Assembly: GCA_963665785.1 (NCBI GenBank)
Contig: OY762456.1
Coordinates: 2,108,001 to 2,172,000 of the forward strand
Source: UBA7455 sp026713185
GTDB taxonomy: Bacteria > Pseudomonadota > Gammaproteobacteria > Pseudomonadales > Azotimanducaceae
Reading direction: 5' to 3'
DNA length: 64,000 bases
The notes under the pieces were generated by a model. The model had not been told where the DNA came from. It did no database searches and was given only the letters and a program-made list of their open reading frames with translations. Within the stretch, counting starts at the first letter, position 1; each line of letters begins with the position of its first letter. Made by a program: the position numbers and the translations under genes. Below, piece by piece: positions 1 through 7,590 of the stretch.

Positions 1-1
1 A

Positions 2-496
2 ATACTGCCCTATGTCGGTATGCAAACCGGTTTTTTTGATCTGTCCGTATTATCTGACCTTTCAATTTCCATACCAGACCGGTTCACAGAAGAGTTGCTC
101 AGACAGGAAAGCATGAGGGCGTTGTCGCCTCCACCAGTGACTTCCGGGGATGAGATTACTGCACCCGTTGGCGGCATGTTTTACTCTCGTGAGGCTACTG
201 ACCGGCAATCGTTTGTGCAGGAGGGAGATCATTTTGAAACAGGGGAACCGCTGTTCATCATCGAGGTGATGAAAATGTTCAATAAGGTACTGGCGCCGTT
301 TTCCGGAACGATCGACAAGGTGTTGATCAACATGGATGCAACCATCGTTAAACAGGGTCAGGTGGTTTTCAAGGTAACACCGGATGTTGAAATGACTCAG
401 GAATCGGAATCAGACAGTGCGGACAGAATAAGGACTGTCACGACTGAATATCTTGACTTCATGGGGTATCAGCAGAATCCGGGAATTAAATCATGA
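2..496 (+). CDS. Biotin-dependent acyl-CoA carboxylase, C-terminal biotin carrier part (partial)
   Basis: This is the C-terminal end of a biotin carboxylase; the left window edge cuts it, since the frame is open back to base 2. A biotinyl/lipoyl attachment domain spans the middle. The biotin-accepting lysine is in the motif EVMKM (codon about 272-274), preceded by PVGG and followed by APFSGTI, the usual hairpin of these carrier domains. The domain carries CO2 on biotin to the carboxyltransferase. The next two genes are methylmalonyl-CoA epimerase and mutase, so propionyl-CoA is the likely substrate, by context only. The tail of about 45 residues after the carrier domain is longer than in a stand-alone BCCP, which suggests a large fused carboxylase. 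Confidence 0.85.
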   Translation: MLPYVGMQTGFFDLSVLSDLSISIPDRFTEELLRQESMRALSPPPVTSGDEITAPVGGMFYSREATDRQSFVQEGDHFETGEPLFIIEVMKMFNKVLAPFSGTIDKVLINMDATIVKQGQVVFKVTPDVEMTQESESDSADRIRTVTTEYLDFMGYQQNPGIKS

Positions 497-903
497 TTAC
501 GTCACTGGATCACATTGCCATTGCGGTGCCAGACCTGAAACGCGCCATCAATCGATTTCTGGAAGATTTCGGGTTGAATTTCGAAGGTACGCAAGACGTG
601 GTTGAGGCGCAAACCACGACTGCATTTTTTCCGATTGACGGAACCAGTATTGAACTGGTCCATCCGCTGGAAGGGCAGGGCCCACTGGTTCGATATCTGG
701 AGAAACATGGACCAGGCATACATCATCTTTGCTTTCGCAGTAATGATCTGGATGGTGACGTAGCTCGGCTGAAGTCAAAGGGTTACCGTTTTTTGTCTGA
801 AGAGCCGACCCCGGGAGCACACAATATGCGTGTGATCTTTATTCATCCAAAGTCCTGTGATGGCGTCTTGATAGAGCTGAATGAACCCGGTGATCACTCA
901 TGA
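493..903 (+). CDS. mce: Methylmalonyl-CoA epimerase
   Basis: A 136-residue VOC-fold protein that interconverts (S)- and (R)-methylmalonyl-CoA between the carboxylase and the mutase. The start (LDHIAIAVPDL) supplies the first metal-binding His. GPGIHHLCF holds the central His of the second module, and the C-terminal LIELNE holds the Glu ligand. Its length is normal for the family. The ATG overlaps the upstream stop (ATGA at 493-496) and its own stop overlaps the mutase start, so the three genes are translationally coupled. The family is clear from motifs and the specific function from the neighbours. Confidence 0.93.
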   Translation: MITSLDHIAIAVPDLKRAINRFLEDFGLNFEGTQDVVEAQTTTAFFPIDGTSIELVHPLEGQGPLVRYLEKHGPGIHHLCFRSNDLDGDVARLKSKGYRFLSEEPTPGAHNMRVIFIHPKSCDGVLIELNEPGDHS

Positions 904-3050
904 CCGATGAAAAGACACCTTCGTCCTCCCTGGAGAAATGGCGGGCCGAGGCGGAAAAACAACTGAAAGGCAGATCAGTTGATAGTCTTACGGTTACCAC
1001 TGCGGAAGGCATTGACCTGAAAGCCTTGTATACTGCTGTCGATTTGGCGGGACTCGAAAATACCGATACCATGCCGGGTCTGGAACCCTATATTCGCGGC
1101 CCCCAGGCGACAATGTATGCCGGTCGACCCTGGACAATCCGGCAATACGCGGGTTTTTCGACTGCTGAAGAATCCAATGCTTTTTATCGGCAGCTACTGG
1201 CGGAAGGCGGGCAGGGCATTTCCGTGGCATTTGATCTTGCGACCCATCGTGGATATGACTCGGACCATGATCGGGTCACCCACGACGTTGGTAAAGCCGG
1301 CGTTGCCGTCGATTCCGTGGAGGACATGAAGATTCTGTTTGACGGTATTCCATTGGACAGGATTTCTGTGTCGATGACCATGAACGGCGCAGTTCTACCC
1401 GTTCTGGCGGGCTACATTGTTGCCGCGGAGGAGCAGGGCGTAGCACAGTCTGATCTTGCCGGCACCATACAGAACGATATCCTTAAAGAATTCCTGGTAC
1501 GCAACACTTATATCTATCCACCAGCACCGTCAATGCGCATCATCGGCGATATTATTGCTTATTGCACAAAGCACATGCCACGGTTCAATACCATCTCCAT
1601 ATCCGGCTATCACATGCAGGAGGCAGGCGCTGACGCTGCACTGGAACTGGCCTACACCCTGGCAGATGGCAAGGAGTACATTCGAACGGCGATTGCCGCG
1701 GGTCTGAAGATTGATGATTTTGCCCCGAGATTGTCTTTCTTCTGGGGTGTTGGCATGAACTTTTACATGGAAATCGCCAAGATGAGGGCGGCGAGACTAT
1801 TGTGGTCGCGTATCATGGATGAGTTTAAACCAATAAACCCACGGTCCAGGATGCTGCGAACACATAGCCAGACATCCGGATGGTCTCTGACCGAGCAGGA
1901 TCCCCTGAATAATGTCATCAGGACAACCGTTGAAGCTATGGCTGCGGTATTTGGGGGCACCCAGTCTTTGCATACCAATGCCCTGGACGAGGCAATTGCG
2001 TTACCTTCTGAATCCGCAGCGCGCATCGCCAGAAATACACAACTCATCCTGCAGGAAGAGACAGGGATTACCAATGTGATAGATCCCTGGGGAGGGTCCT
2101 ACATGATGGAATCACTGACTGCAAACATCGCTGACAAGGCCTGGCAATTGATCCAGGAGGTCGAATCCCATGGTGGAATGGCAAAGGCCATTGAAACCGG
2201 ATTGCCGAAACTTCGTATAGAAGAAGCGGCAGCCAGGAAACAGGCTATGATCGATCAGGGTGTTAACGTGATCGTTGGTGTCAATAAATATCAGACGGAT
2301 CAGGAAGACAGCGTTGATATTCTGGAAATTGATAATTCCACGGTACGGGCCAGACAATTGTCCCGTTTACAGGAGATAAAGGGTCAGCGTAACCAAAGCA
2401 GAGTGGAAGATGTGCTGTACAGGATTCGACAGGCGGCGGCCGGTGACTCTAACCTGCTGGCATTATCGATAGAGGCCATGCGTGCACGCGCGACCGTTGG
2501 CGAAGTTTCGCAGGCAATGGAGCAGGTGTATTCCCGTTTTGAGGCAGACACAAGAACCATATCAGGAGTATATGGCAGTCTTTATCAGGATGACGGTGGA
2601 TGGCAATCCATCATCAGACAGGTACAGGAATTTGAAGAGCGCAATGGTCGACGCCCCCGTATGCTTGTTTGCAAGATGGGACAGGATGGCCATGATCGTG
2701 GGTCCAAGGTAATAGCCACTGCCTTTGGAGATGCCGGTTTCGACATTGATTTGTCTCCCATGTTCTCCACGCCCGCAGAGGTTGCCCGACAGGCAGTCGA
2801 AAATGATGTTCATGTTATCGGAGTGTCTTCCCAGGCTGCCGGGCATAAAACCCTGATACCGCTGCTTGTTAAAGAGCTGGGGGAAGCCGGCGCTGATGAC
2901 ATCATCGTTATTGTGGGTGGAGTGATCCCGAAAAAGGATTATGCCTTTCTCGAGAAGTCCGGCGTACAGGGCATCTTTGGTCCAGGTACGCCCATTCCCA
3001 AGGCTACGGAGAAGGTGCTTCGGATTATTGAGTTGGCTATCAGGGATTAA
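900..3050 (+). CDS. scpA: Methylmalonyl-CoA mutase, single-chain, B12-dependent
   Basis: At 716 residues it has the length of the homodimeric Sbm/ScpA-type enzyme, which converts (R)-methylmalonyl-CoA to succinyl-CoA by a radical rearrangement. The N-terminal two thirds is the substrate-binding barrel (RPWTIRQYAGF, GISVAFDLATHRGYDSD). The C-terminal part is the cobalamin-binding domain with the DxHxxG motif in QDGHDRGSK (lower-axial His at about residue 598), followed by VGVSSQAAGHKT- and IVGGVIP-type motifs. The start overlaps the epimerase stop. The gene appears intact: the C-terminus ends normally, and a transposase remnant begins exactly where it stops. No MeaB/ArgK chaperone gene is in the window. 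Confidence 0.96.
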   Translation: MTDEKTPSSSLEKWRAEAEKQLKGRSVDSLTVTTAEGIDLKALYTAVDLAGLENTDTMPGLEPYIRGPQATMYAGRPWTIRQYAGFSTAEESNAFYRQLLAEGGQGISVAFDLATHRGYDSDHDRVTHDVGKAGVAVDSVEDMKILFDGIPLDRISVSMTMNGAVLPVLAGYIVAAEEQGVAQSDLAGTIQNDILKEFLVRNTYIYPPAPSMRIIGDIIAYCTKHMPRFNTISISGYHMQEAGADAALELAYTLADGKEYIRTAIAAGLKIDDFAPRLSFFWGVGMNFYMEIAKMRAARLLWSRIMDEFKPINPRSRMLRTHSQTSGWSLTEQDPLNNVIRTTVEAMAAVFGGTQSLHTNALDEAIALPSESAARIARNTQLILQEETGITNVIDPWGGSYMMESLTANIADKAWQLIQEVESHGGMAKAIETGLPKLRIEEAAARKQAMIDQGVNVIVGVNKYQTDQEDSVDILEIDNSTVRARQLSRLQEIKGQRNQSRVEDVLYRIRQAAAGDSNLLALSIEAMRARATVGEVSQAMEQVYSRFEADTRTISGVYGSLYQDDGGWQSIIRQVQEFEERNGRRPRMLVCKMGQDGHDRGSKVIATAFGDAGFDIDLSPMFSTPAEVARQAVENDVHVIGVSSQAAGHKTLIPLLVKELGEAGADDIIVIVGGVIPKKDYAFLEKSGVQGIFGPGTPIPKATEKVLRIIELAIRD

Positions 3051-3624
3051 TGGTTACTAAAATTGGATAAGGAGTCTCTGATTTCAGGTTTGAAATCAGG
3101 TGACAGAAGAGCGCTGGCAAAGTGTATTGCCCTTCAATGAACAGATCTACGAACAATCGGTCCAGGCCATCATTATCACTGGCAATACGCTTGTAGCGAT
3201 TATTTCTCGCCGTTTCCGGATCGCCCAACTCCAGACGATTGAGGGTACTCGAACTGGCTAACGGATAGCCCTTGTTGCGTGCCCGCGACCGGGTCTCGCC
3301 AACGATATCCGACTTGCCAACCAGCATCGCCAGTAAACTGTCCCGGCGTAGCTCATCGTGATCATTGAGATCTTCATATCCCAACGCCAAAGCGTAGATG
3401 CGTTGTGCCACCAGGTCACGGACGCTATGCTCGACCGCTTCGGGATCACGGTAATCCTGAAAACACTGAGCTACCCGGTCCAGCAGACCAATACGCGCAT
3501 CTACCTCGCCCAACAACATACTACCCGCATCGGAACTCAGGCGCCCGCCGTCAAATCGAGCCGTCACTTTACGGCGTCCAAGGGGGAGAAATTCAAGTTG
3601 AATCGGTGTACACTGTGTTTTCAT
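3040..3624 (-). pseudogene. IS1380-family transposase, N-terminal fragment
   Basis: The first 165 or so residues match the start of IS1380-type DDE transposases: LGRRKVTARFDGGRLSSDAG, then DYRDPEAVEHSVRDL, and ALGYEDLNDHDELRRD. From about base 3130 downwards the sequence no longer resembles the family and stops after about 30 unrelated residues, overlapping the 3' end of the mutase by 11 bases. The catalytic C-terminal two thirds is missing, so this is a dead remnant. It marks the left boundary of the accessory island. The deletion that removed the rest probably also fixed the junction with the mutase gene. Confidence 0.88.
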
Positions 3625-3725
3625 AGGCCTCTGATCCTGTTTTGCACAACTTGTTGTTTACACTCACTTTATGCAACAGATCGAGGCCTATGTCTACCTC
3701 TTTGGTGATTTTTCCGGGTTAGCAG
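3625..3725 (-). mobile_element. Probable upstream end of the truncated IS1380 element
   Basis: These bases precede the transposase start codon and hold two copies of AGGCCT in inverted context around 3626 and 3683. They also hold AAAAATCACCAAAGAGG on the minus strand, in the position where the IS1380 promoter and terminal repeat would lie. I could not define the inverted repeat because the other end is lost. The boundary near 3720 is an estimate. Confidence 0.4.
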
Positions 3726-3771
3726 TCTTGTTGACATGCGCCTAACTCATAGCCTTTTTCAAACTGGGACA

Positions 3772-4236
3772 CTACCCATTGGTCCACTCACCCCAAGGGA
3801 GAAAATTTGCTTGATATGCCAAATCTCTTGCGTAATCGATAACGTTATCTCGTCTTTCTTCGGCATCTAGTGATACGGGAATTATAATATCTGCATGATA
3901 AGGATTTTCATCTAGAGGGGACTGCTTTACACTACAGCCAACATCCTCTACCGCTTCCTTGGTTAGGATATACCAACCCCAAAACAATTTCCCGAGTGAA
4001 GCTGCATTCCGCTTGCCCAATACTGCAAATGTGTTTTCGTTAGCCAAATCCATTCGGTTAACTGAGATTTCATTACTGTTTTTCGGTGGTTCAAATTTTG
4101 AGACCGGAGCCCATGCATTACCTTCATTCAGTCTGCGAAAAGATTTCCTGGCATTGGTTTTGGAGTTCTCTTCCCTTCCAAGTCTTTCCCCTTTTACTAC
4201 GGAATTCGTTGCTTCTTTATCCAACCTTTTCTTCAC
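3772..4236 (-). CDS. Hypothetical protein, third gene of a three-gene island cassette
   Basis: A 154-residue, probably cytoplasmic protein of no recognised family. The N-terminal half is basic. The C-terminal half has a regular pattern, YHADIIIPVSL ... ARDLAYQANFLPW, which looks like a conserved core. The start is GTG at 4236, inside the stop of the upstream gene (TAGTG), so it is probably coupled to that gene. The cassette reads 5708 to 3772 on the minus strand and is lower in GC than the restriction genes further on. No function is assigned. Confidence 0.6.
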   Translation of the reverse strand: MKKRLDKEATNSVVKGERLGREENSKTNARKSFRRLNEGNAWAPVSKFEPPKNSNEISVNRMDLANENTFAVLGKRNAASLGKLFWGWYILTKEAVEDVGCSVKQSPLDENPYHADIIIPVSLDAEERRDNVIDYARDLAYQANFLPWGEWTNG

Positions 4237-5003
4237 TAACGAATTCCAACCCTCTTTAGTTCTGAAAGACCACCCTCCTGGATCAAATCATCTGCATCAT
4301 CAACCCGAAGACGACCTTTAGTGGTTTTAGTCCGGTGGAAAATCGCTCCAGAACCATCTTTCTCTACCAAGAACAAAACTCCGCTCATCTTTTCAGAACC
4401 CCGAAAATCAACTGCGATGCTACCCTCGTCCATCGGATATATGTCCGGCCGCTCCGTTACGTAAGCAGAGAGATTTTCTAAGAACTTGATAGCTTTCGAC
4501 ATTCCAACTTTCGAAGGTTGCTCTAATCCTTCTTCAGATGCTTGATTGGGACACTCCTCCAACTCTTCTAACGATGCTTGCAACCATGTCGCAACGGAAT
4601 CTACCGAATCAGCTAATCTAAGATTAGAAAGATTTATGGTCTCCTTGGAGATCCGTCTAACCTGAGCCGGCGGGGAAAGAGGTCGAATGAACGTTACAAG
4701 CTGGCTCTCATCAAAATCGGAATTGATTTGGCTGTTGGGCATTTGTGTTGGTTCACCAATTCCACTGTAATCAATGCTGTAGTGGACATTCCCTCGTATC
4801 GGCCAAGGCGGAACAGGGCGATTGTTTTCTATATATCGGACCGTGTTAAAGTTTACAGAGGAATCATGATGTCGGACAATCCGCGATTTTCGTCGGTCGT
4901 CGGATGCTGTATCTCGGCCAATCCGCGATTTTCGTCGGTCGTCGGATGCTGTATGTCGTACTGCAGGTGACACCAAATGTATGTTTAATGGATTTTCAAA
5001 CAT
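4236..5003 (-). CDS. Hypothetical protein with 14-residue tandem repeat, second gene of cassette
   Basis: A 255-residue soluble protein, family not recognised. Residues about 15-45 contain a nearly exact tandem duplication of ASDDRRKSRIGRDT, encoded by a 42-base repeat. A charged linker with many Glu follows. The C-terminal domain (PDIYPMDEGSIAVDFRG, then GVLFLVEKDGSGAIFHRTK) reads like a small beta-rich domain. It starts with ATG 9 bases after the upstream gene and overlaps the downstream gene, so the three genes form one transcription unit. Position in a defence-type island makes a role in defence or addiction possible, but nothing in the sequence proves it. Confidence 0.6.
   Translation of the reverse strand: MFENPLNIHLVSPAVRHTASDDRRKSRIGRDTASDDRRKSRIVRHHDSSVNFNTVRYIENNRPVPPWPIRGNVHYSIDYSGIGEPTQMPNSQINSDFDESQLVTFIRPLSPPAQVRRISKETINLSNLRLADSVDSVATWLQASLEELEECPNQASEEGLEQPSKVGMSKAIKFLENLSAYVTERPDIYPMDEGSIAVDFRGSEKMSGVLFLVEKDGSGAIFHRTKTTKGRLRVDDADDLIQEGGLSELKRVGIR
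4873..4956. repeat. Tandem 42-base direct repeat (two copies)
   Basis: The block beginning CGGACAATCCGCGATTTTCG at 4873 recurs at 4915 with a few changes. It lies in frame inside the 255-residue gene and adds 14 residues, consistent with a replication-slippage duplication. Confidence 0.85.
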
Positions 5004-5012
5004 TGAACCTTG

Positions 5013-5708
5013 TTACTCCACCACCAAACCCAGTTTGTCGAAAACAGACTTTTTTACCATGGAAAGATGCTCGGTACGTTTGTCAAAGTTGTTGAATTGG
5101 AAATCCGCTTCATACTGACTAGAAATTTCTAAGAATAAATGCGCATTCTGTATCGCCGACTTTTCCACAGTAATCCTGGCGGTCCATTGGTCTTCAGAAT
5201 TGGAACAGTCAAACCTGACTTGTGAATCTACCTTGGTCGAACCTATTTCAAATGGATCGTGAGACTCAGGAAGCCAGGTCAGATGCCTAATGAGGCGTCC
5301 AATCGCGTCCATACCACCCTCGACCTCTAACCAATAGGGAGTGACGAGTCTCAAATGTTTGATTCTTCCTTCAATCAAGAATCCACTTACAGCAGATTCA
5401 AAGAACTTAGTGTGCCGCTTTGCTTGGTCAAAGTCTGCCGATGTTCGGAGGTCAATAATGTCTGCTTTGTATCCATCTAGTCTCGCTTCAAACAAACTGA
5501 GCCCGGAAAACAGGGTGAGAGTGACTCCGGCAGTAGCGATAGTGTTTCCATTTTCTAATTTTATCGCGTCTGAAGGAATCGGAAAATCTGCGCTAAATGC
5601 GTCGTATATTGGTTCTATGATCTGTGAAAACGATGCAAGATGGCTGAAGACTGGACGATAGAAGACCACTTCGTAGTGCATGTCAAATCTAGCTATGCGA
5701 GCTTTCAT
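5013..5708 (-). CDS. Hypothetical protein, possibly TIGR04255-like, first gene of cassette
   Basis: A 231-residue protein with no signal peptide or membrane helix. Its length, a middle part built of alternating strands (GVTLTLFSG, HLRLVTPYWLEVEGG), and an acidic C-terminal helix ending SVFDKLGL recall the loosely defined TIGR04255 group often seen in accessory regions. I could not confirm this from motifs. ATG at 5708 opens the three-gene minus-strand unit; the next gene starts 9 bases after its stop. The coding sequence is AT-richer than the mutase or hsd genes, which fits horizontal acquisition. Confidence 0.55.
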   Translation of the reverse strand: MKARIARFDMHYEVVFYRPVFSHLASFSQIIEPIYDAFSADFPIPSDAIKLENGNTIATAGVTLTLFSGLSLFEARLDGYKADIIDLRTSADFDQAKRHTKFFESAVSGFLIEGRIKHLRLVTPYWLEVEGGMDAIGRLIRHLTWLPESHDPFEIGSTKVDSQVRFDCSNSEDQWTARITVEKSAIQNAHLFLEISSQYEADFQFNNFDKRTEHLSMVKKSVFDKLGLVVE

Positions 5709-6276
5709 TTTCCTAATCTCGAACTATAGGTGCCAACACTATTATGACTCACATTGATAAATCAAGCACAGGATAGTAAGTAATATGGTAGCCAGCAATT
5801 TAATTTTAAAGGGTTTTGAACTTTATGTTTTAGTTTTTCTGACAATTCCCCCTCCTATTTTGATGTCCGTCAAACCCGGGACAGCTCAAACTGACCCACT
5901 TTTGAAGTGAACTGATCTTTCCCCGAAATTCTGGACACCGAGTTAAGAAGTATATTTAGCAAGCGATTATTAGCTGCGGGAGCGTTCACGACCTGATGCT
6001 TTTTGCCTCCCGCTCAACAACAACCCCTGCATTGGATCTCAGGCAGCTAACCAAACCCACACTTCAGACACGTAACGGCGGCAAACCCCGGACCACTTTC
6101 ATGGTTTCTATGGACACAGTAATGATGCGCTGCAGAAGTTCCGAAGGGTATGCCGGGTTCTGCATCGATTCAATGTAAGCGGTTCCCATCAGGTAAATGC
6201 AACCCGCGAACACCAAGTCAACGCAGGTTATGTGCTAAATTGGAAGGGAATCATTCGCGTTGTGAGCAAAGACAAT
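5709..6276. other. Intergenic region with no convincing gene
   Basis: About 570 bases between the divergent cassette and the AAA ATPase. The part near 5870-5950 (GAAATTCTGGACACCGAG) resembles the ends of IS3-type elements, but no transposase or paired end is present. Short open frames here have no protein-like composition. The promoters of both flanking units must lie here; I see no strong consensus. Confidence 0.4.
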
Positions 6277-7440
6277 ATGGATATAAACCCATTCCAACCT
6301 GGCAGTGGCCAAATGCCGCCGCTCCTGGCCGGACGTGACGCAGTACAAAATGACATCAAAAAGCTGCTGGTAAAGCTGAGTCTGCCTAGTGGGATGCCGA
6401 GCGATGTTTTTCTGTACGGACCACGTGGGATCGGGAAGACGGTGTTACTGCAATGGTTGGAAGAGTATTGTATGAAGGAACACAAGTGCAGGGTGCTCCC
6501 TATAGTGCCTTCAGACACAATGGCATTAAAGGATCAGCTGATGGAGGCGCTGGACACTCCTCAGGCCCAGGTGACGACAGAAAGATCAAGTTCGCTGGGT
6601 ATTAGTCTCCTCAAAGCGCTTGTAAAGCGCACTGTAGTACAGTCATCCCAGGCACGATCCCTGGTCAGCTTTCTGATAGATTTAGCAAATAAAAAACCTC
6701 TGGTGCTTCTGGTTGACGAGGCCCACACTATGCCTGCCAAATGGGGCCGGGAACTGCTTAATGTCAGTCAGGACGTGCGCAAGAAAGCGCCCTTCCTGCT
6801 GGTGCTTGCAGGCACACCCGGGCTTAGGGATTGTTTGCGTCCCATGAATGCAACATTCTGGATTCGGACTAATAAAATACCAATGGGTAGACTTGCTGAG
6901 TCGGCAGCCACTGATGCCATTTCCACGCCCCTGCACAACGCAGGTATATCACTTGACCCGGATGTGTTATCACAGGTGGTCACCGAGAGCCAATGCTACC
7001 CGTATTTCATCCAGCTTTGGGGGTCGATTTTATGGGACGCAGCCAAGGAGGCCAAATGCGACAAGATTGACCAGGCATTACTGGATAAGACAAGGGGCGC
7101 GTTTGACTACAAAAAAGGTATGTTATACCTAGAGTACTACGAGGAATTAAGACAGAAACATATGGTGCCAGTGGCTTTGTCGATAGCCCAGGCATTTGAA
7201 GGCCGAGAGGCAATATCAGACATCGAACTACACGACACGGTGGCTGGGGAACACGTTGGGGTTAATCCACCTGATATTGTACTGGAGACCGTCCGAGAAT
7301 TGAGGAAGTTGGACTACATATGGCAGGGTTCAGAAAAGTCTGTTTGGCACCCAGGTATCCCCAGCTTGATGACATACGTGCAGACAGAGGCCCAGAATCT
7401 GGAGCCGGACAATAGCAGTGATTTTTCGTCAGGGATGTGA
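6277..7440 (+). CDS. AAA-family ATP-binding protein
   Basis: About 387 residues from this ATG; GTG 6262 and ATG 6232 are alternative starts, and no clear ribosome site decides. The N-terminus INPFQPGSGQMPPLLAGRD is typical of a group of stand-alone AAA ATPases that begin NPFxPGxG. Walker A is GPRGIGKT and Walker B is LVLLVDEAH. A sensor-like segment (LVLAGTPGL) and a C-terminal winged-helix-like region follow. Such ATPases act as switches, usually on DNA or protein partners. Nothing here identifies the partner. It sits alone between the cassette and the DUF4143 ATPase in the accessory island. Confidence 0.8.
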   Translation: MDINPFQPGSGQMPPLLAGRDAVQNDIKKLLVKLSLPSGMPSDVFLYGPRGIGKTVLLQWLEEYCMKEHKCRVLPIVPSDTMALKDQLMEALDTPQAQVTTERSSSLGISLLKALVKRTVVQSSQARSLVSFLIDLANKKPLVLLVDEAHTMPAKWGRELLNVSQDVRKKAPFLLVLAGTPGLRDCLRPMNATFWIRTNKIPMGRLAESAATDAISTPLHNAGISLDPDVLSQVVTESQCYPYFIQLWGSILWDAAKEAKCDKIDQALLDKTRGAFDYKKGMLYLEYYEELRQKHMVPVALSIAQAFEGREAISDIELHDTVAGEHVGVNPPDIVLETVRELRKLDYIWQGSEKSVWHPGIPSLMTYVQTEAQNLEPDNSSDFSSGM

Positions 7441-7501
7441 TGCCCGGCGGGGATATAAGGCGCCCTTGACCGGTCAGGTCAAGGTTGGACAAGACCATGC
7501 G

Positions 7502-7527
7502 ACCGGCAAGGATAATTGTCGCCGAAC
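7502..7527 (+). repeat. Imperfect direct repeat, copy A (partner at 10468-10493)
   Basis: ACCGGCAAGGATAATTGTCG plus the next bases matches 10468-10493 at 23 of 26 positions in the same orientation. The pair encloses the DUF4143 ATPase and the small membrane protein. It could be a target-site or element-end repeat, or a shared regulatory site. Confidence 0.5.
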
Positions 7528-7553
7528 ACTTTAGGCTATTTCAAAATCTCATA

Positions 7554-7581
7554 TTGATTTAGCCTCAAAAACTGTTATGCT
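7554..7581 (+). promoter_or_regulatory. Sigma70-like promoter for the DUF4143 ATPase, near-leaderless
   Basis: TTGATT at 7554-7559 and TATGCT at 7576-7581 are separated by 16 bases. A start about seven bases later would fall at 7588, only three bases before ATG 7591. No Shine-Dalgarno sequence precedes that ATG, which fits a leaderless mRNA. Confidence 0.5.
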
Positions 7582-7590
7582 CTATTCACT

